Assembly (NCBI RefSeq): GCF_004015185.1
Contig: NZ_CP025746.1
Coordinates: 5,721,776-5,785,775, forward strand
DNA length: 64,000 nt
Reading direction: 5' to 3'
Source: Clostridium manihotivorum
Lineage (GTDB): Bacteria > Bacillota > Clostridia > Clostridiales > Clostridiaceae
Position numbers and translations under genes: made by a program. Position 1 is the first letter of the stretch. Every line of letters starts with the position of its first letter. Below the pieces are notes generated by a model. That model made no database searches. It worked only from the letters and a program-made list of their open reading frames with translations, and had not been told where the DNA came from. Of this stretch, positions 1 through 8,605 are shown one piece after another.

Positions 1-764
1 ATAACAAATCGAGTACTTTTTAATTCCTTGCTTATTAAATCAAATATTCTTGGAAGTCTGTCACTGCCTTTTGTATGGTTAAGGTTACCTACATAACCTA
101 CTGTTTTATATGTCTTTAGATTATTCTCTTCTTTTGTTTTTAGTTTAAACAGATTTATATCTACACCATTGCCTATAACTTGTATCTTACTAGAATTGAT
201 ATTATATATATCCATTAGTTTTTCTTTAAGCCCTTCACTGACTAAGGTTATATAGTCCGCATATTCTAACTCATCTTTTATGGAATTCCTTATAAAAGAA
301 GACTTCCTATATATGCTATGTACATCTGAACCATGTCCTGTAACAATTAGCTTTTTATCATACTTTAAAGCAAGCTTATAAGCAGCAAAGCCATGGGGAT
401 ACAGCCAATGGCAATGAATGATATCATATTCTTTTATATTAAGTTTTCCCTCTACCTTTTGTATTATGTTGTTTATATATAAAGTAGGAAATAATCCCTT
501 TAGTATCAAATTGAACACGTTATTTTTTATATATACTATTTGCTTAAAAAGCTTATCATTGCTACTATTCACTTTTATATTTATATCCGTCTTCGTTAAT
601 CTCTTTATAGCTCTAACAGCATAACTATCAATCTCTACTATATTACAGCCCTCTAATTCTATATTTGAATCTATAGATTTTAATCTTATTAGTCTGTTTA
701 TTATTGAATTGTACAGCCCCCCAATCTTACAATTATAAATTCCTGAAATAAAAAGAACTTTCAT
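1..764 (-). CDS. Glycosyltransferase family 4 (GT-B), C-terminus outside the window
   Basis: I translated this from the ATG at 762-764, which has a good ribosome-binding site (AGGAGAG) upstream. The reading frame stays open to the left edge, so about 254 N-terminal residues are visible. It begins MKVLFISGIYNCKIGGLYNS, typical of the nucleotide-independent N-terminal Rossmann domain of GT4 enzymes, and carries HCHWLYPHG, GHGSDVH and GNGVD motifs followed by VGYVGNL, where the donor-binding C-terminal domain starts. It would move a sugar from a nucleotide donor to a lipid-linked glycan at the inner membrane face. It is the last visible gene of EPS cluster 1, downstream of the GT2 gene. Donor and linkage cannot be read from the sequence. 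Family assignment is firm; the specific role is not. Confidence 0.85.
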   Translation of the reverse strand, partial: MKVLFISGIYNCKIGGLYNSIINRLIRLKSIDSNIELEGCNIVEIDSYAVRAIKRLTKTDINIKVNSSNDKLFKQIVYIKNNVFNLILKGLFPTLYINNIIQKVEGKLNIKEYDIIHCHWLYPHGFAAYKLALKYDKKLIVTGHGSDVHSIYRKSSFIRNSIKDELEYADYITLVSEGLKEKLMDIYNINSSKIQVIGNGVDINLFKLKTKEENNLKTYKTVGYVGNLNHTKGSDRLPRIFDLISKELKSTRFV

Positions 765-887
765 ACACACTCTCTCCTAGAAATTCACTTAAGCGAACTT
801 CTTCAGTGATTTTTGTACATCTTAATTTTCTTAATATAGATTTCCTATAGGTATTCGGCTTCACATTTTTATTAATCTACTTATTAC

Positions 888-1628
888 TTATAGACTCAAA
901 AAACTCTTAAACTTAATTTTCATTATCTGTAGGTTTCTTCTCTTCTTATCAATTTTTTTATGATTATATCTAACATTAATAGACTCGATTGCAGCTTCTA
1001 TATTGGTATGAGTAGCTCCCCCTTCTCTATAGTTTGCTATTATGTCATTAGTAAAAGTAAACCTATAGCCTTTCTCCTTTAGGCTTAGCATATAATCATA
1101 ATCAGCCGCATATCTATATTCAGTGTTATAGCCGCCTTCTTTACTGTAAACAGCTTTTCTTATAAAAGTAGTAGGATGGGGGATCATCTTTTCATTAAGA
1201 AAGTCATAGTTGGTTCGCTCAATTCCATATTCTTTTTCATTTCTTATTACTCTTAAGGTTCCATAAATTATATCCGCAGCATTATCTTTAATATGCTGGT
1301 TATATATTTTTTCTAAAGCATCACTCTCATACCAGTCATCACTATTTATTATTCCTACAAAGCTCCCTTTTGACATATTTATGCCTTTATTCATTGCATC
1401 ATATATACCTTTATCCTTTTCACTTATGTATACTAGCTTTCCTTGAAACTTTCTCTCATAACTTTTTACTATATCCAAGGTTTTATCTGTAGAGCTTCCA
1501 TCAACAATTATGTATTCATAACTTTTATAGGATTGATTAAGTACAGATTCAATAGTATCTTTAATGGTCTTTTCACTATTATAAGATACAGTTACAATTG
1601 AAAAAAAAGGGTCATTATTTTCTTTCAT
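888..1628 (-). CDS. Glycosyltransferase family 2 (WcaE-like)
   Basis: A 246-residue GT-A fold enzyme. It opens with FFSIVTVSYNSEKTIKDTIESV, the GT2 nucleotide-binding signature, followed by VDGSSTDKT and the acid motif NSDDWY near residue 95, which should hold the divalent metal and the sugar nucleotide. Length and N-terminus resemble the WcaE type of colanic-acid glycosyltransferases. No membrane helices are visible, so it is probably cytosolic or peripheral. The ATG at 1626-1628 follows AAGGGGAAAG. It lies 24 bp after the acetyltransferase gene and is probably co-transcribed with the rest of cluster 1. Donor sugar unknown. Confidence 0.85.
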   Translation of the reverse strand: MKENNDPFFSIVTVSYNSEKTIKDTIESVLNQSYKSYEYIIVDGSSTDKTLDIVKSYERKFQGKLVYISEKDKGIYDAMNKGINMSKGSFVGIINSDDWYESDALEKIYNQHIKDNAADIIYGTLRVIRNEKEYGIERTNYDFLNEKMIPHPTTFIRKAVYSKEGGYNTEYRYAADYDYMLSLKEKGYRFTFTNDIIANYREGGATHTNIEAAIESINVRYNHKKIDKKRRNLQIMKIKFKSFLSL

Positions 1629-1652
1629 TTTCTTTCCCCTTCATCTTTAACT

Positions 1653-2210
1653 TCATAAGTTTCTTATTACTTTTGCAGGGTTTCCTGCCACTATAACATT
1701 AGCTGGAAAAACACCTGACACAACGCTTCCTGCGCCAACTACACAGTTGTCACCAAGTTTTGTTCCCTTAAGTATTATTGAGTTCACCCCAATAAATACA
1801 TTACTTCCTATAACTATTTCCTTCTTTTTTATAAGTGCTTTATCATCTATTTTTCTTGCCTCAGGATCTAAAGGATGAAAGTCGTTGTCAAGTATCTTCA
1901 CATTTCCACCAATGTTTGTATAATCTCCAATGGTTATTTTATCTCTAGCATATATTGTTGCTCCTGACATACCAACGTTGTTTCCTATTGTTATCTTGCC
2001 AGTTTCTCTAGCCACTATTATGGTTCTCTGATATAAGCCCACTAGATTAGATAAAAAGCCGCTTTTTATGGTGCAGTTATCTCCTATTTGAAGCTGAGCT
2101 TTTTCTTGCTTAAATATAACAGGTAGCCCTATTATACTTAGATTTTTTCCGTATCTAACTCTGTTGGCCTTCAAAATAAGCTTATAAAAATTTGTTTTTA
2201 TCTTTAACAA
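1653..2210 (-). CDS. Hexapeptide-repeat O-acetyltransferase (WcaF/Maa-like)
   Basis: A 185-residue left-handed beta-helix acetyltransferase. Repeated [IV]G-x4 turns run through the protein (IGDNCTIKSG, IGNNVGMSG, IGDYTNIGG, IGSNVFIGV, LGDNCVVGAG). It ends with the typical VSGVFPANVIVAGNPAKVI cap of the CysE/LacA/NodL group. It is expected to acetylate a sugar of the EPS repeat using acetyl-CoA. The start is TTG at 2208-2210, supported by GGAGGATAAAGCG upstream. A close paralogue of nearly the same length lies at 40141-40710 in cluster 2, with LKIKTNFYK/LKLKTNYYK starts. The exact acceptor is not readable. Confidence 0.85.
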   Translation of the reverse strand: MLKIKTNFYKLILKANRVRYGKNLSIIGLPVIFKQEKAQLQIGDNCTIKSGFLSNLVGLYQRTIIVARETGKITIGNNVGMSGATIYARDKITIGDYTNIGGNVKILDNDFHPLDPEARKIDDKALIKKKEIVIGSNVFIGVNSIILKGTKLGDNCVVGAGSVVSGVFPANVIVAGNPAKVIRNL

Positions 2211-2252
2211 CGCTTTATCCTCCGGTGAGCATCAATTATAACAATAGGTGTT

Positions 2253-3200
2253 TTATTTTAATTTTAAGGCTTGTAGCTCCTCATCTTTAAACCAATCATA
2301 AGCTAGATTTATACCTTCTTCTAAACCAACAGAATGCTGCCAGCCTAATTCGTGAAGCTTTGTCACATCTGTAAGTTTTCTTGGAGTACCATTGGGCATA
2401 TTGGTGTTAAAAAATATGTCACCTTCAAAACCTACTATTTTCTTAATAAGCTTTGCAAGGTCACCTATAGATACCTCTTCACCAGTTCCTATATTTACAT
2501 GCTCTTCGCCCTCATAGTTTTCCATAAGATATACACAAGCATCTGCCATATCGTCTACGTATAAGAATTCTCTTAAAGGAGTTCCATCACCCCATATTTC
2601 TACCTTATCAGCTAGGCTCTGCTTTGCCTCATGAAACTTTCTTATAAGCGCAGGCATTACATGAGAATTATTTAAATCAAAATTATCATTAGGTCCATAA
2701 AGATTTGTAGGCATACAGCTTATAAAATTATCCTTATACTGCCTTTTAAAAAACTTACACATCTCTAAACCAGCAATCTTAGCCACTGCATAGGCTTCGT
2801 TGGTAGGTTCAAGCAGTCCTGTAAGAAGGTATTCTTCTTTTATGGGCTGAGGTGCCATTTTAGGATATATACAAGTACTGCCTAAAAACAGTAGTTTCTT
2901 TACCTTAAAGTCATGAGCTGCCTTTATTACATTGCACTCCATGATTAAGTTGTCATAGATGAACTCCGCTGGATATATATTGTTAGCATTGATTCCACCT
3001 ACCCTTGCAGCAGCAAAAAATACATAATCAATCTTTTCCTCTTGAAAGAACTTCCTAACAGCTTCCTGATTGGTCAGATCTAATTCTTGTCTGGTTTTAC
3101 CAACTATATTGTTATAACCTTTGCTTCTCAAATTCCTTACTATAGCTGAACCTACCAAACCTCTATGACCAGCAACGTATATCCTGCCTTCTTTATCCAT
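2253..3200 (-). CDS. fcl: GDP-L-fucose synthase
   Basis: An NADPH-dependent 3,5-epimerase/4-reductase that turns GDP-4-keto-6-deoxymannose, made by Gmd, into GDP-L-fucose. It is an extended short-chain dehydrogenase: Rossmann motif GHRGLVGSAIV at the N-terminus, then GSTCIYPKMAPQPIKE, the YAVAK tyrosine/lysine pair and PTNLYGPNDNFD, all characteristic of the WcaG/Fcl family. I prefer the ATG at 3198-3200 (MDKEGRIYVAGHRG) because AAGAGGTG lies 6 bp upstream; a GTG three codons earlier overlaps that site. A second fcl is at 34422-35351. The two proteins are very similar but not identical, so the GDP-fucose pathway is duplicated in this window. Confidence 0.93.
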   Translation of the reverse strand: MDKEGRIYVAGHRGLVGSAIVRNLRSKGYNNIVGKTRQELDLTNQEAVRKFFQEEKIDYVFFAAARVGGINANNIYPAEFIYDNLIMECNVIKAAHDFKVKKLLFLGSTCIYPKMAPQPIKEEYLLTGLLEPTNEAYAVAKIAGLEMCKFFKRQYKDNFISCMPTNLYGPNDNFDLNNSHVMPALIRKFHEAKQSLADKVEIWGDGTPLREFLYVDDMADACVYLMENYEGEEHVNIGTGEEVSIGDLAKLIKKIVGFEGDIFFNTNMPNGTPRKLTDVTKLHELGWQHSVGLEEGINLAYDWFKDEELQALKLK

Positions 3201-3335
3201 AAGTATCACCTCTTAAAACCTCTATCTTATGATAAATATTCTTTATAGCTTACCATCAATTAGTTTATATCTAAGCATGGTTTCTATTGTTAAAAAATGT
3301 ATAATTATTAAATTCAACAAGTTTCAGTCTTTAAA

Positions 3336-4418
3336 CTATACCTGCACATACAATGACTTCTTAGCCCTAAACTCCTCTGTAGACATATCAGCTATTTCCT
3401 TCATATCTACGTTTACCATCATCTTAACTAAGTCTAAAAAGCTAACCCTTCTATTCCAACCTAGCTCTACTTGTGCTTTTGTTGCATCACCCCACAGAAG
3501 CTCTACCTCCGCTGGCCTGAAGTATCTTGGATTCACATCTACTAAGAGCTTTCCAGTATTTTTATCATAGCCTTTTTCATCTACTCCGCTATCTCTCCAT
3601 TCAAGCTCTACACCAACTTCTCTGAAAGCTAGCTCAGCAAACTCCCTTACAGTATGAGTTTCATTAGTTGCTATAACATAGTCTTTTGGTTTTTCCTGCT
3701 GCAGCATAAGCCACATAGCCTCAACATAATCTCCAGCAAAGCCCCAATCTCTTTTTGCATCCAGGTTGCCCAAAGACAGCTTCTCCTGCTTACCAGCCAT
3801 TATACTTGCTACTGCTCTTGTGATCTTCCTAGTTACAAAGGTTTCTCCTCTTCTTGGAGATTCGTGATTAAACAAAATTCCATTACAAGCATATAGTCCA
3901 TAAGACTCTCTGTAATTAACTGTTATCCAGTAAGAGTAAAGCTTAGCTACTCCGTAAGGGCTTTTAGGGTAAAATGGAGTATTTTCACTTTGAGGCGCAG
4001 TTTCTGGAATTCCTCCAAAAAGCTCCGAGGTAGAAGCTTGATAAAATCTGCAATCAACTCCTGTTTCCCTTATGGCATCAAGCAATCTTATAGTTCCTAT
4101 ACCAGTTGCTTCTGCAGTATATTCAGGTACTTCAAAAGATACTGCAACGTGAGATTGGGCCGCTAGGTTATATATTTCTACAGGCCTTATTTTCTCAATA
4201 AGTCGATTTAAGTTGCTCGAATCAGTCAAATCCCCATGATGGAGAAACAATCTTTTGTTACCTATAGCCTCATTTTCAAATAAATGATCTATCCTGCTAG
4301 TATTTATTGTGCTATGTCTTCTTACTATCCCATGTACCTCGTAATCCTTACTTAATAAAAGTTCAGTTAAATAAGATCCATCCTGCCCTGTTATGCCTGT
4401 TATCAAAGCCTTCTTCAT
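3336..4418 (-). CDS. gmd: GDP-mannose 4,6-dehydratase
   Basis: Catalyses the first committed step to GDP-L-fucose: GDP-mannose to GDP-4-keto-6-deoxymannose, NADP-dependent. It shows the cofactor motif GITGQDGSYLTELLL, the Gmd-specific VHGIVRRHST and NTSRIDHL stretches, the active-site segment QASTSELFGG, the SPYGVAKLY Tyr/Lys pair, and NHESPRRGETFVTRKITR. Length (360 residues) matches the family. The ATG at 4416-4418 is better spaced from AGGAGG than the ATG at 4425-4427, which almost touches it; that site overlaps the stop of the upstream glycosyltransferase gene, implying translational coupling. Fcl follows about 135 bp downstream. The paralogue is at 40874-41959. Confidence 0.93.
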   Translation of the reverse strand: MKKALITGITGQDGSYLTELLLSKDYEVHGIVRRHSTINTSRIDHLFENEAIGNKRLFLHHGDLTDSSNLNRLIEKIRPVEIYNLAAQSHVAVSFEVPEYTAEATGIGTIRLLDAIRETGVDCRFYQASTSELFGGIPETAPQSENTPFYPKSPYGVAKLYSYWITVNYRESYGLYACNGILFNHESPRRGETFVTRKITRAVASIMAGKQEKLSLGNLDAKRDWGFAGDYVEAMWLMLQQEKPKDYVIATNETHTVREFAELAFREVGVELEWRDSGVDEKGYDKNTGKLLVDVNPRYFRPAEVELLWGDATKAQVELGWNRRVSFLDLVKMMVNVDMKEIADMSTEEFRAKKSLYVQV

Positions 4419-4433
4419 ATCAATCATGACCTC

Positions 4434-5672
4434 CTAAGTTTCTAAAATAGCCTTTTTATACTTAACTATTGATTTCTCTTTTGTAAGATTCTTTTCTAGA
4501 TACTCTCTTCCATTAATTCCTCGCTTTTTTATAACGTCACTATTAGTAATTATGTCTTTTACTACTTTATACAATTCTTCATAGTCACCAGGCTCAACAC
4601 AGATACCACATTGAGATTCTTCGATTATAAGCCTTGCTTCTGAACCTTTTTCTAAAACTCCTATCACTGCTTTTCCTGCAGCCATGACCCCATATAACTT
4701 ACTAGGCACTGAGACCCCTTTTATACCTTTTGCATTTACAACCCAATGTATATCTCCAGCATTTAAAGAAAAATTTAATTTATCTTTATCCTGGTAAGGT
4801 ATGAAGGTTACGTTATTTATGTTGTTACTACTAACATATTCAACAAGTTTTTTCTTCACTGCTCCTTCTCCTACAAAGGCAAAAACCACATCTCTTTCAT
4901 CTTTAAACCTTCCAATAACCTTTATTATATTTTCCAGATCATAATATAAACCTATATTGCCAGAGTACATTATCACTAGTTTATTAAGAAGCTTATATCT
5001 CTCCTTAAAGGCTTTCACCTCTGGAGTATCTTCAGATATGGGAAATATCTCTTTTTCATTAATCCAATTATTTATTATTGAAACCTTTGTAGGTATTCCT
5101 TTCTCAAACCGTTTACTTAAGGTGTCCTTCATATCTCGTCCTACTAAAATTATCTTACTTGACTTTTTGCAACTATATTTATCAATATCCCTAGCTATCC
5201 CCAGTAGAACCTGGCTTTTAGAATATCCCACTGCTTCCACCTGTTCTGGGTTAAAGTCCTGTATATTGTATATAAGCTTCGCTTTTTTTAACTTGCTTCC
5301 AATAACTCCAAGGAGTCCTCCTAATATAGGAGGCTGTGATATGGTAAATACATAATCTTGCTTATCCAGTTTTAATGTTGCTAGTACTGAGTTTAAAAAG
5401 TATACTATTATGTTTTTCACCCTGCTAATTTTATTAACTTTAGAAAACTCAGGTACTCTTACCCTTATAACCTTTAACTCTTCAAGTTTCTCAAAATAAA
5501 ATCTCTTGCTTTTGTACTCTGGATTTACAGTTCCGCCATAGCTTGGTACTGCACAAATTACAGTCAGATCAAAATATTCTTCAAGTCCTTCCGTTAGCTC
5601 TGTTAGAATCTGCGCCGTTGATGCCACATCAGGATAAAAGTAGTGAGCATATACCAATAAGCTTCTTTTCAT
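4434..5672 (-). CDS. Glycosyltransferase family 4, WcaI/WbuB-like
   Basis: A 412-residue GT-B enzyme resembling colanic-acid glycosyltransferase WcaI. The N-terminal acceptor domain starts LLVYAHYFYPDVASTAQIL. The C-terminal donor domain shows MYSGNIGLYYDLENII, FVGEGAVKKKL and the SVPSKLYGVMAAGKAVIG element in place of the usual E-x7-E motif. It is intact here, whereas its cluster 2 paralogue of identical length (412 residues) is split by an IS110 element at the QPPIL-GG junction. That makes this gene the reference for reconstructing the insertion. ATG at 5670-5672 follows AGGTAAGG. It lies between manC and gmd, in the same direction. Confidence 0.88.
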   Translation of the reverse strand: MKRSLLVYAHYFYPDVASTAQILTELTEGLEEYFDLTVICAVPSYGGTVNPEYKSKRFYFEKLEELKVIRVRVPEFSKVNKISRVKNIIVYFLNSVLATLKLDKQDYVFTISQPPILGGLLGVIGSKLKKAKLIYNIQDFNPEQVEAVGYSKSQVLLGIARDIDKYSCKKSSKIILVGRDMKDTLSKRFEKGIPTKVSIINNWINEKEIFPISEDTPEVKAFKERYKLLNKLVIMYSGNIGLYYDLENIIKVIGRFKDERDVVFAFVGEGAVKKKLVEYVSSNNINNVTFIPYQDKDKLNFSLNAGDIHWVVNAKGIKGVSVPSKLYGVMAAGKAVIGVLEKGSEARLIIEESQCGICVEPGDYEELYKVVKDIITNSDVIKKRGINGREYLEKNLTKEKSIVKYKKAILET

Positions 5673-5687
5673 TGCCTTACCTCACAT

Positions 5688-6731
5688 CTATAAGTTTCTT
5701 AGCTGCTTTATCTTATCTATACTGTGTCTGGGGCCTATAACTATTTGTCCTTGATTTTCTATGACATAGATATCACTTAGTCCATCTATTATCACATTAT
5801 GATCATTGGTAATAACTAAATTATTGTAACCTGATATAGAGTTAACACTTCCAATATATATGTTACCTTCACTATCCTTTTCTCTATACCTATCTACAGA
5901 CTCCCAGCTACCAACGTCATCCCAACCTATGTTACTTGGAATTACATATATATTGTCACAATGCTCCATAATACCAAAGTCTATTGAAATGCTTTCAGTA
6001 TTGCCATAGTTTCTAAGCACTATCTCGTTAATTTCTTCTTCTCTTGAAGTTTTTATAGGTACCAAAGCTTTATAAGTCTCTGGAAGCAATCTTTCTATAA
6101 GAGTTAGTATGTAATCTGTCTTCCAAATAAACATTCCACCGTTCCAAAGGTAATTTCCTTCCCTTATATATTGTTCTGCTTTTTCTCTATCAGGTTTTTC
6201 TACAAATCTTTCTACTTCTATGGCGTTATACTCATCCACATAAACTGTATTCTTCGAAAGTTTTATATATCCATAGCCTGTTTCTGGTCTATCCGGAGTT
6301 ATCCCTAGGGTTACAATAGCCTCAGGATAATCTTTTAAGAATATTTCCCCGGAATTTATTATGCTTAAAAACCTTTCCTCATTATTTATCAAATGATCTG
6401 CTGGAAGTACCACCATTGTAGAAGCTTCATAATACCGGTTTATTATGAAAGCAGAGAGAGCTACACAAGGAGCGGTATTTCTAGCTTCAGGCTCTAGTAT
6501 AATATTTCTATCATCTATTTCTGGTAACTGTTCTTTAACCAAAGATATATACTTCTCCCCAGTACAGATAAATATTCTCTCTAAAGGTATAAGAGGTTTT
6601 ATTCTATTGACAGTCATCTGAAGCATGGTCTCTTCACCTAACAGCTTCAAAAATTGTTTTGGCTTTTCTTCCGTTGAAAAGGGCCAAAATCTTGTTCCCT
6701 TCCCTCCCGCCATTATTAAAGCACACAACAT
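5688..6731 (-). CDS. manC: Mannose-1-phosphate guanylyltransferase
   Basis: Makes GDP-mannose from GTP and mannose-1-phosphate, feeding Gmd and Fcl. The pyrophosphorylase signature GGKGTRFWPFSTEEKPKQFL is at residues 9-28, followed by EPEARNTAPC, VLPADHL, the VEKPD donor-site motif and LWNGGMFIWK. At 347 residues it lacks the extra C-terminal phosphomannose isomerase domain of the longer bifunctional ManC/AlgA enzymes, so mannose-6-phosphate must come from elsewhere. The ATG is preceded by GGAGGAAG. It is 19 bp downstream of ugd. The paralogue is at 41974-43023. Confidence 0.92.
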   Translation of the reverse strand: MLCALIMAGGKGTRFWPFSTEEKPKQFLKLLGEETMLQMTVNRIKPLIPLERIFICTGEKYISLVKEQLPEIDDRNIILEPEARNTAPCVALSAFIINRYYEASTMVVLPADHLINNEERFLSIINSGEIFLKDYPEAIVTLGITPDRPETGYGYIKLSKNTVYVDEYNAIEVERFVEKPDREKAEQYIREGNYLWNGGMFIWKTDYILTLIERLLPETYKALVPIKTSREEEINEIVLRNYGNTESISIDFGIMEHCDNIYVIPSNIGWDDVGSWESVDRYREKDSEGNIYIGSVNSISGYNNLVITNDHNVIIDGLSDIYVIENQGQIVIGPRHSIDKIKQLRNL

Positions 6732-6750
6732 AATAACTTCCTCCTATACT

Positions 6751-8046
6751 TTACTTTCTTCCTATAGAGTAGTATTGTAAACCTGCCTCTAAAGCTTCCT
6801 TCATGTTGTAACAATTTCTGCCATCAAACACTATAGGCTTCTTCATTAACTGTGTAAACTTTGAAAGTTCTATAGCTTTTATTTCCTCCCACTCTGTGAA
6901 TATAAAAGCTAAATCAGCATCTTCTAATGCCTCTTCTGGAGTTAAGGCATATTCTATTTCACTAGGATAAAGCTTTTTGAAGTTCTCCACTCCCGCTGGA
7001 TCATAGGCTGTAACTTTGGCTCCTTCCTCCAGCAACCTTCTCACATTAGGTATTGATGGAGCCTCCCTCAGATCATCAGTACCAGGTTTGAAGGTAAGAC
7101 CAAGCACTGCTACCTTCATATCCATAAGGGAACCAAACATACTAATAGCTTTTCTTATTAGTTTAAACTTTTGGTTCTCATTGACTTCCACAGTAGCTTT
7201 TACAGTTTTAAGCTCATATCCAAAATCCGAAGCAAGCCAGTGAAGAGCTTTGGTATCCTTAGGAAAACAAGAACCTCCATACCCTATACCAGCCTTTAGG
7301 AACTTTCCCCCAATCCTCTCATCATAAGCCATACCTGTTGTAACATCTTCGATATTTGCTCCAACGATCTCACAAAGATTGGCTATTTCGTTAATGAAGG
7401 ATATCTTTAAAGCTAAAAAGTCATTGGAAGCATACTTTATCATCTCAGCACTTCTTCTGTTTGTTGAAACTATTGGCTGATTAAAATTTTTATACAGTTC
7501 TCTAAGTAGCTGCTCTGCTTTTTCTGATTCAGTTCCTATTACTATTCTGCTAGCATTTAAAGTGTCACTTACCGCTGTGCCCTGGGATAAAAACTCTGGA
7601 TTTGAAGCTACTTCTATATTTACTTTGTTTTTTAAATTGTTTTTTATAAAGGCCTCAAGCTTATCATTGGTTCCTATTGGAACAGTGGATTTTATAACAA
7701 TCAAGCAATCCTTCTCTACGCTTTCTGCTATTTCTTTGGCTACATCATATATATAGCTTAAGTTTGCTGATCCGTCTTCTCTTTCAGGAGTACCAACTCC
7801 TATAAAGATAATATCTGCATCTCTATAGGCATTTATGTAATCTAAAGTAAAATCAATTCTTCCCTTTTCATAATTACTCTTTATAAGCTTCTCCAAGTTC
7901 TGTTCATATATAGGGGATACTCCTTTTTTAAGCAACTCTACTTTCTTCTCATCTATATCAACACAAACTACCTTATGGCCTATCTCGGCAAGACAAACTC
8001 CTGTAACTAAACCCACATATCCTGTACCTGCAACAACTATCTTCAT
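6751..8046 (-). CDS. ugd: UDP-glucose 6-dehydrogenase
   Basis: Oxidises UDP-glucose to UDP-glucuronate with two NAD. It starts MKIVVAGTGYVGLVTGVCLA (Rossmann fold); the catalytic cysteine is in GIGYGGSCFPKDTKAL, and the C-terminal domain shows VLGLTFKPGTDDLREAPS and FDGRNCYN. I place the start at the ATG at 8044-8046, which matches the family N-terminus. Seven further upstream codons from 8067 (MFCQRTN) lie in apparently inserted DNA and look spurious. The ribosome-binding site here (CGGAC) is weak, whereas the cluster 2 copy keeps a G-rich site, consistent with the insertion having altered the 5' end of this gene. Confidence 0.92.
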   Translation of the reverse strand: MKIVVAGTGYVGLVTGVCLAEIGHKVVCVDIDEKKVELLKKGVSPIYEQNLEKLIKSNYEKGRIDFTLDYINAYRDADIIFIGVGTPEREDGSANLSYIYDVAKEIAESVEKDCLIVIKSTVPIGTNDKLEAFIKNNLKNKVNIEVASNPEFLSQGTAVSDTLNASRIVIGTESEKAEQLLRELYKNFNQPIVSTNRRSAEMIKYASNDFLALKISFINEIANLCEIVGANIEDVTTGMAYDERIGGKFLKAGIGYGGSCFPKDTKALHWLASDFGYELKTVKATVEVNENQKFKLIRKAISMFGSLMDMKVAVLGLTFKPGTDDLREAPSIPNVRRLLEEGAKVTAYDPAGVENFKKLYPSEIEYALTPEEALEDADLAFIFTEWEEIKAIELSKFTQLMKKPIVFDGRNCYNMKEALEAGLQYYSIGRK

Positions 8047-8400
8047 ATTAGTCCGTTGACAAAACATTATAAAACTTTATAAAGTTCATTCCTTTTTCAT
8101 TGAACCCGGGTTTGCTAAAAGCTACTTACGTTTGATGTAGTTCTCCAAAGGCTTAAATTCCCGTACAACGCACGGTACATACTCGTAAATGGTTGATAGT
8201 GCCTAATTTACGAAGTGTCAACTTTCTCCTTTCTTAATATTATCAAATCAGTTTTTTTTCTCTCTCTACGGTGCTAAACACCCTCAAGGTTCTACCCTAT
8301 GATTACATCACTTTCGCAATGTATGGGAATCACAATAAGCCCCACCGACCTCAAAGAAATGAGGATTTTGTAAAGTTATATCATAGTTTCATGAACTTTT
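8047..8400 (-). mobile_element. Probable remnant of an IS200/IS605-type (TnpB) element end
   Basis: This stretch sits between the priming transferase gene and ugd, two genes that overlap or abut in cluster 2, so it is extra DNA here. On the minus strand it has no long open frame. A short run reads VPCVVREFKPLENYIKRK, then a stop, then NPGSMKKE, which resembles the tail of clostridial TnpB proteins from memory. Compact hairpins are visible: CCGTGC-GTT-GTACGG near 8164-8178 and a TACAT/ATGTA pair near 8300. The palindrome AACTTTATAAAGTT lies at about 8070-8085. I infer a decayed transposon right end, perhaps with its RNA-coding part. The family call is tentative and no tnpB gene remains. Confidence 0.4.
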
Positions 8401-8426
8401 TAGATTAAACTATAATTTAATTATTT

Positions 8427-8459
8427 GCAAAAAAATAAAAGCCATGCATTGCATGACTT
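8427..8459 (-). terminator. Rho-independent terminator after the priming transferase gene
   Basis: Read on the minus strand: stem AGTCATGC, loop AAT, stem GCATGGCT, then TTTATTTTTTT. It lies 147 bp downstream of the sugar transferase stop and before ugd, so the rest of cluster 1 may need its own promoter. Confidence 0.65.
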
Positions 8460-8605
8460 AAAATGTTGAAGATTTTATGAAAGTTGTTTAATTATGAGCT
8501 CTAAATATATATCAGATATTAAATCTATTTATATAATAGAAATGATTAATAACATATGAATTTAATCAAGATAGCTTATAATAGCACTACTGTTTGCGAT
8601 TACAA

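Noticed and set aside
418..624. 68-codon plus-strand hydrophobic frame
   Set aside because: It lies antisense within the partial glycosyltransferase gene and has no ribosome-binding site.
8150..8400. T-box or other riboswitch upstream of ugd
   Set aside because: The GGGTG...GCACC hairpin lacks the T-box antiterminator consensus, and the block is absent before the cluster 2 ugd; a transposon remnant fits better.
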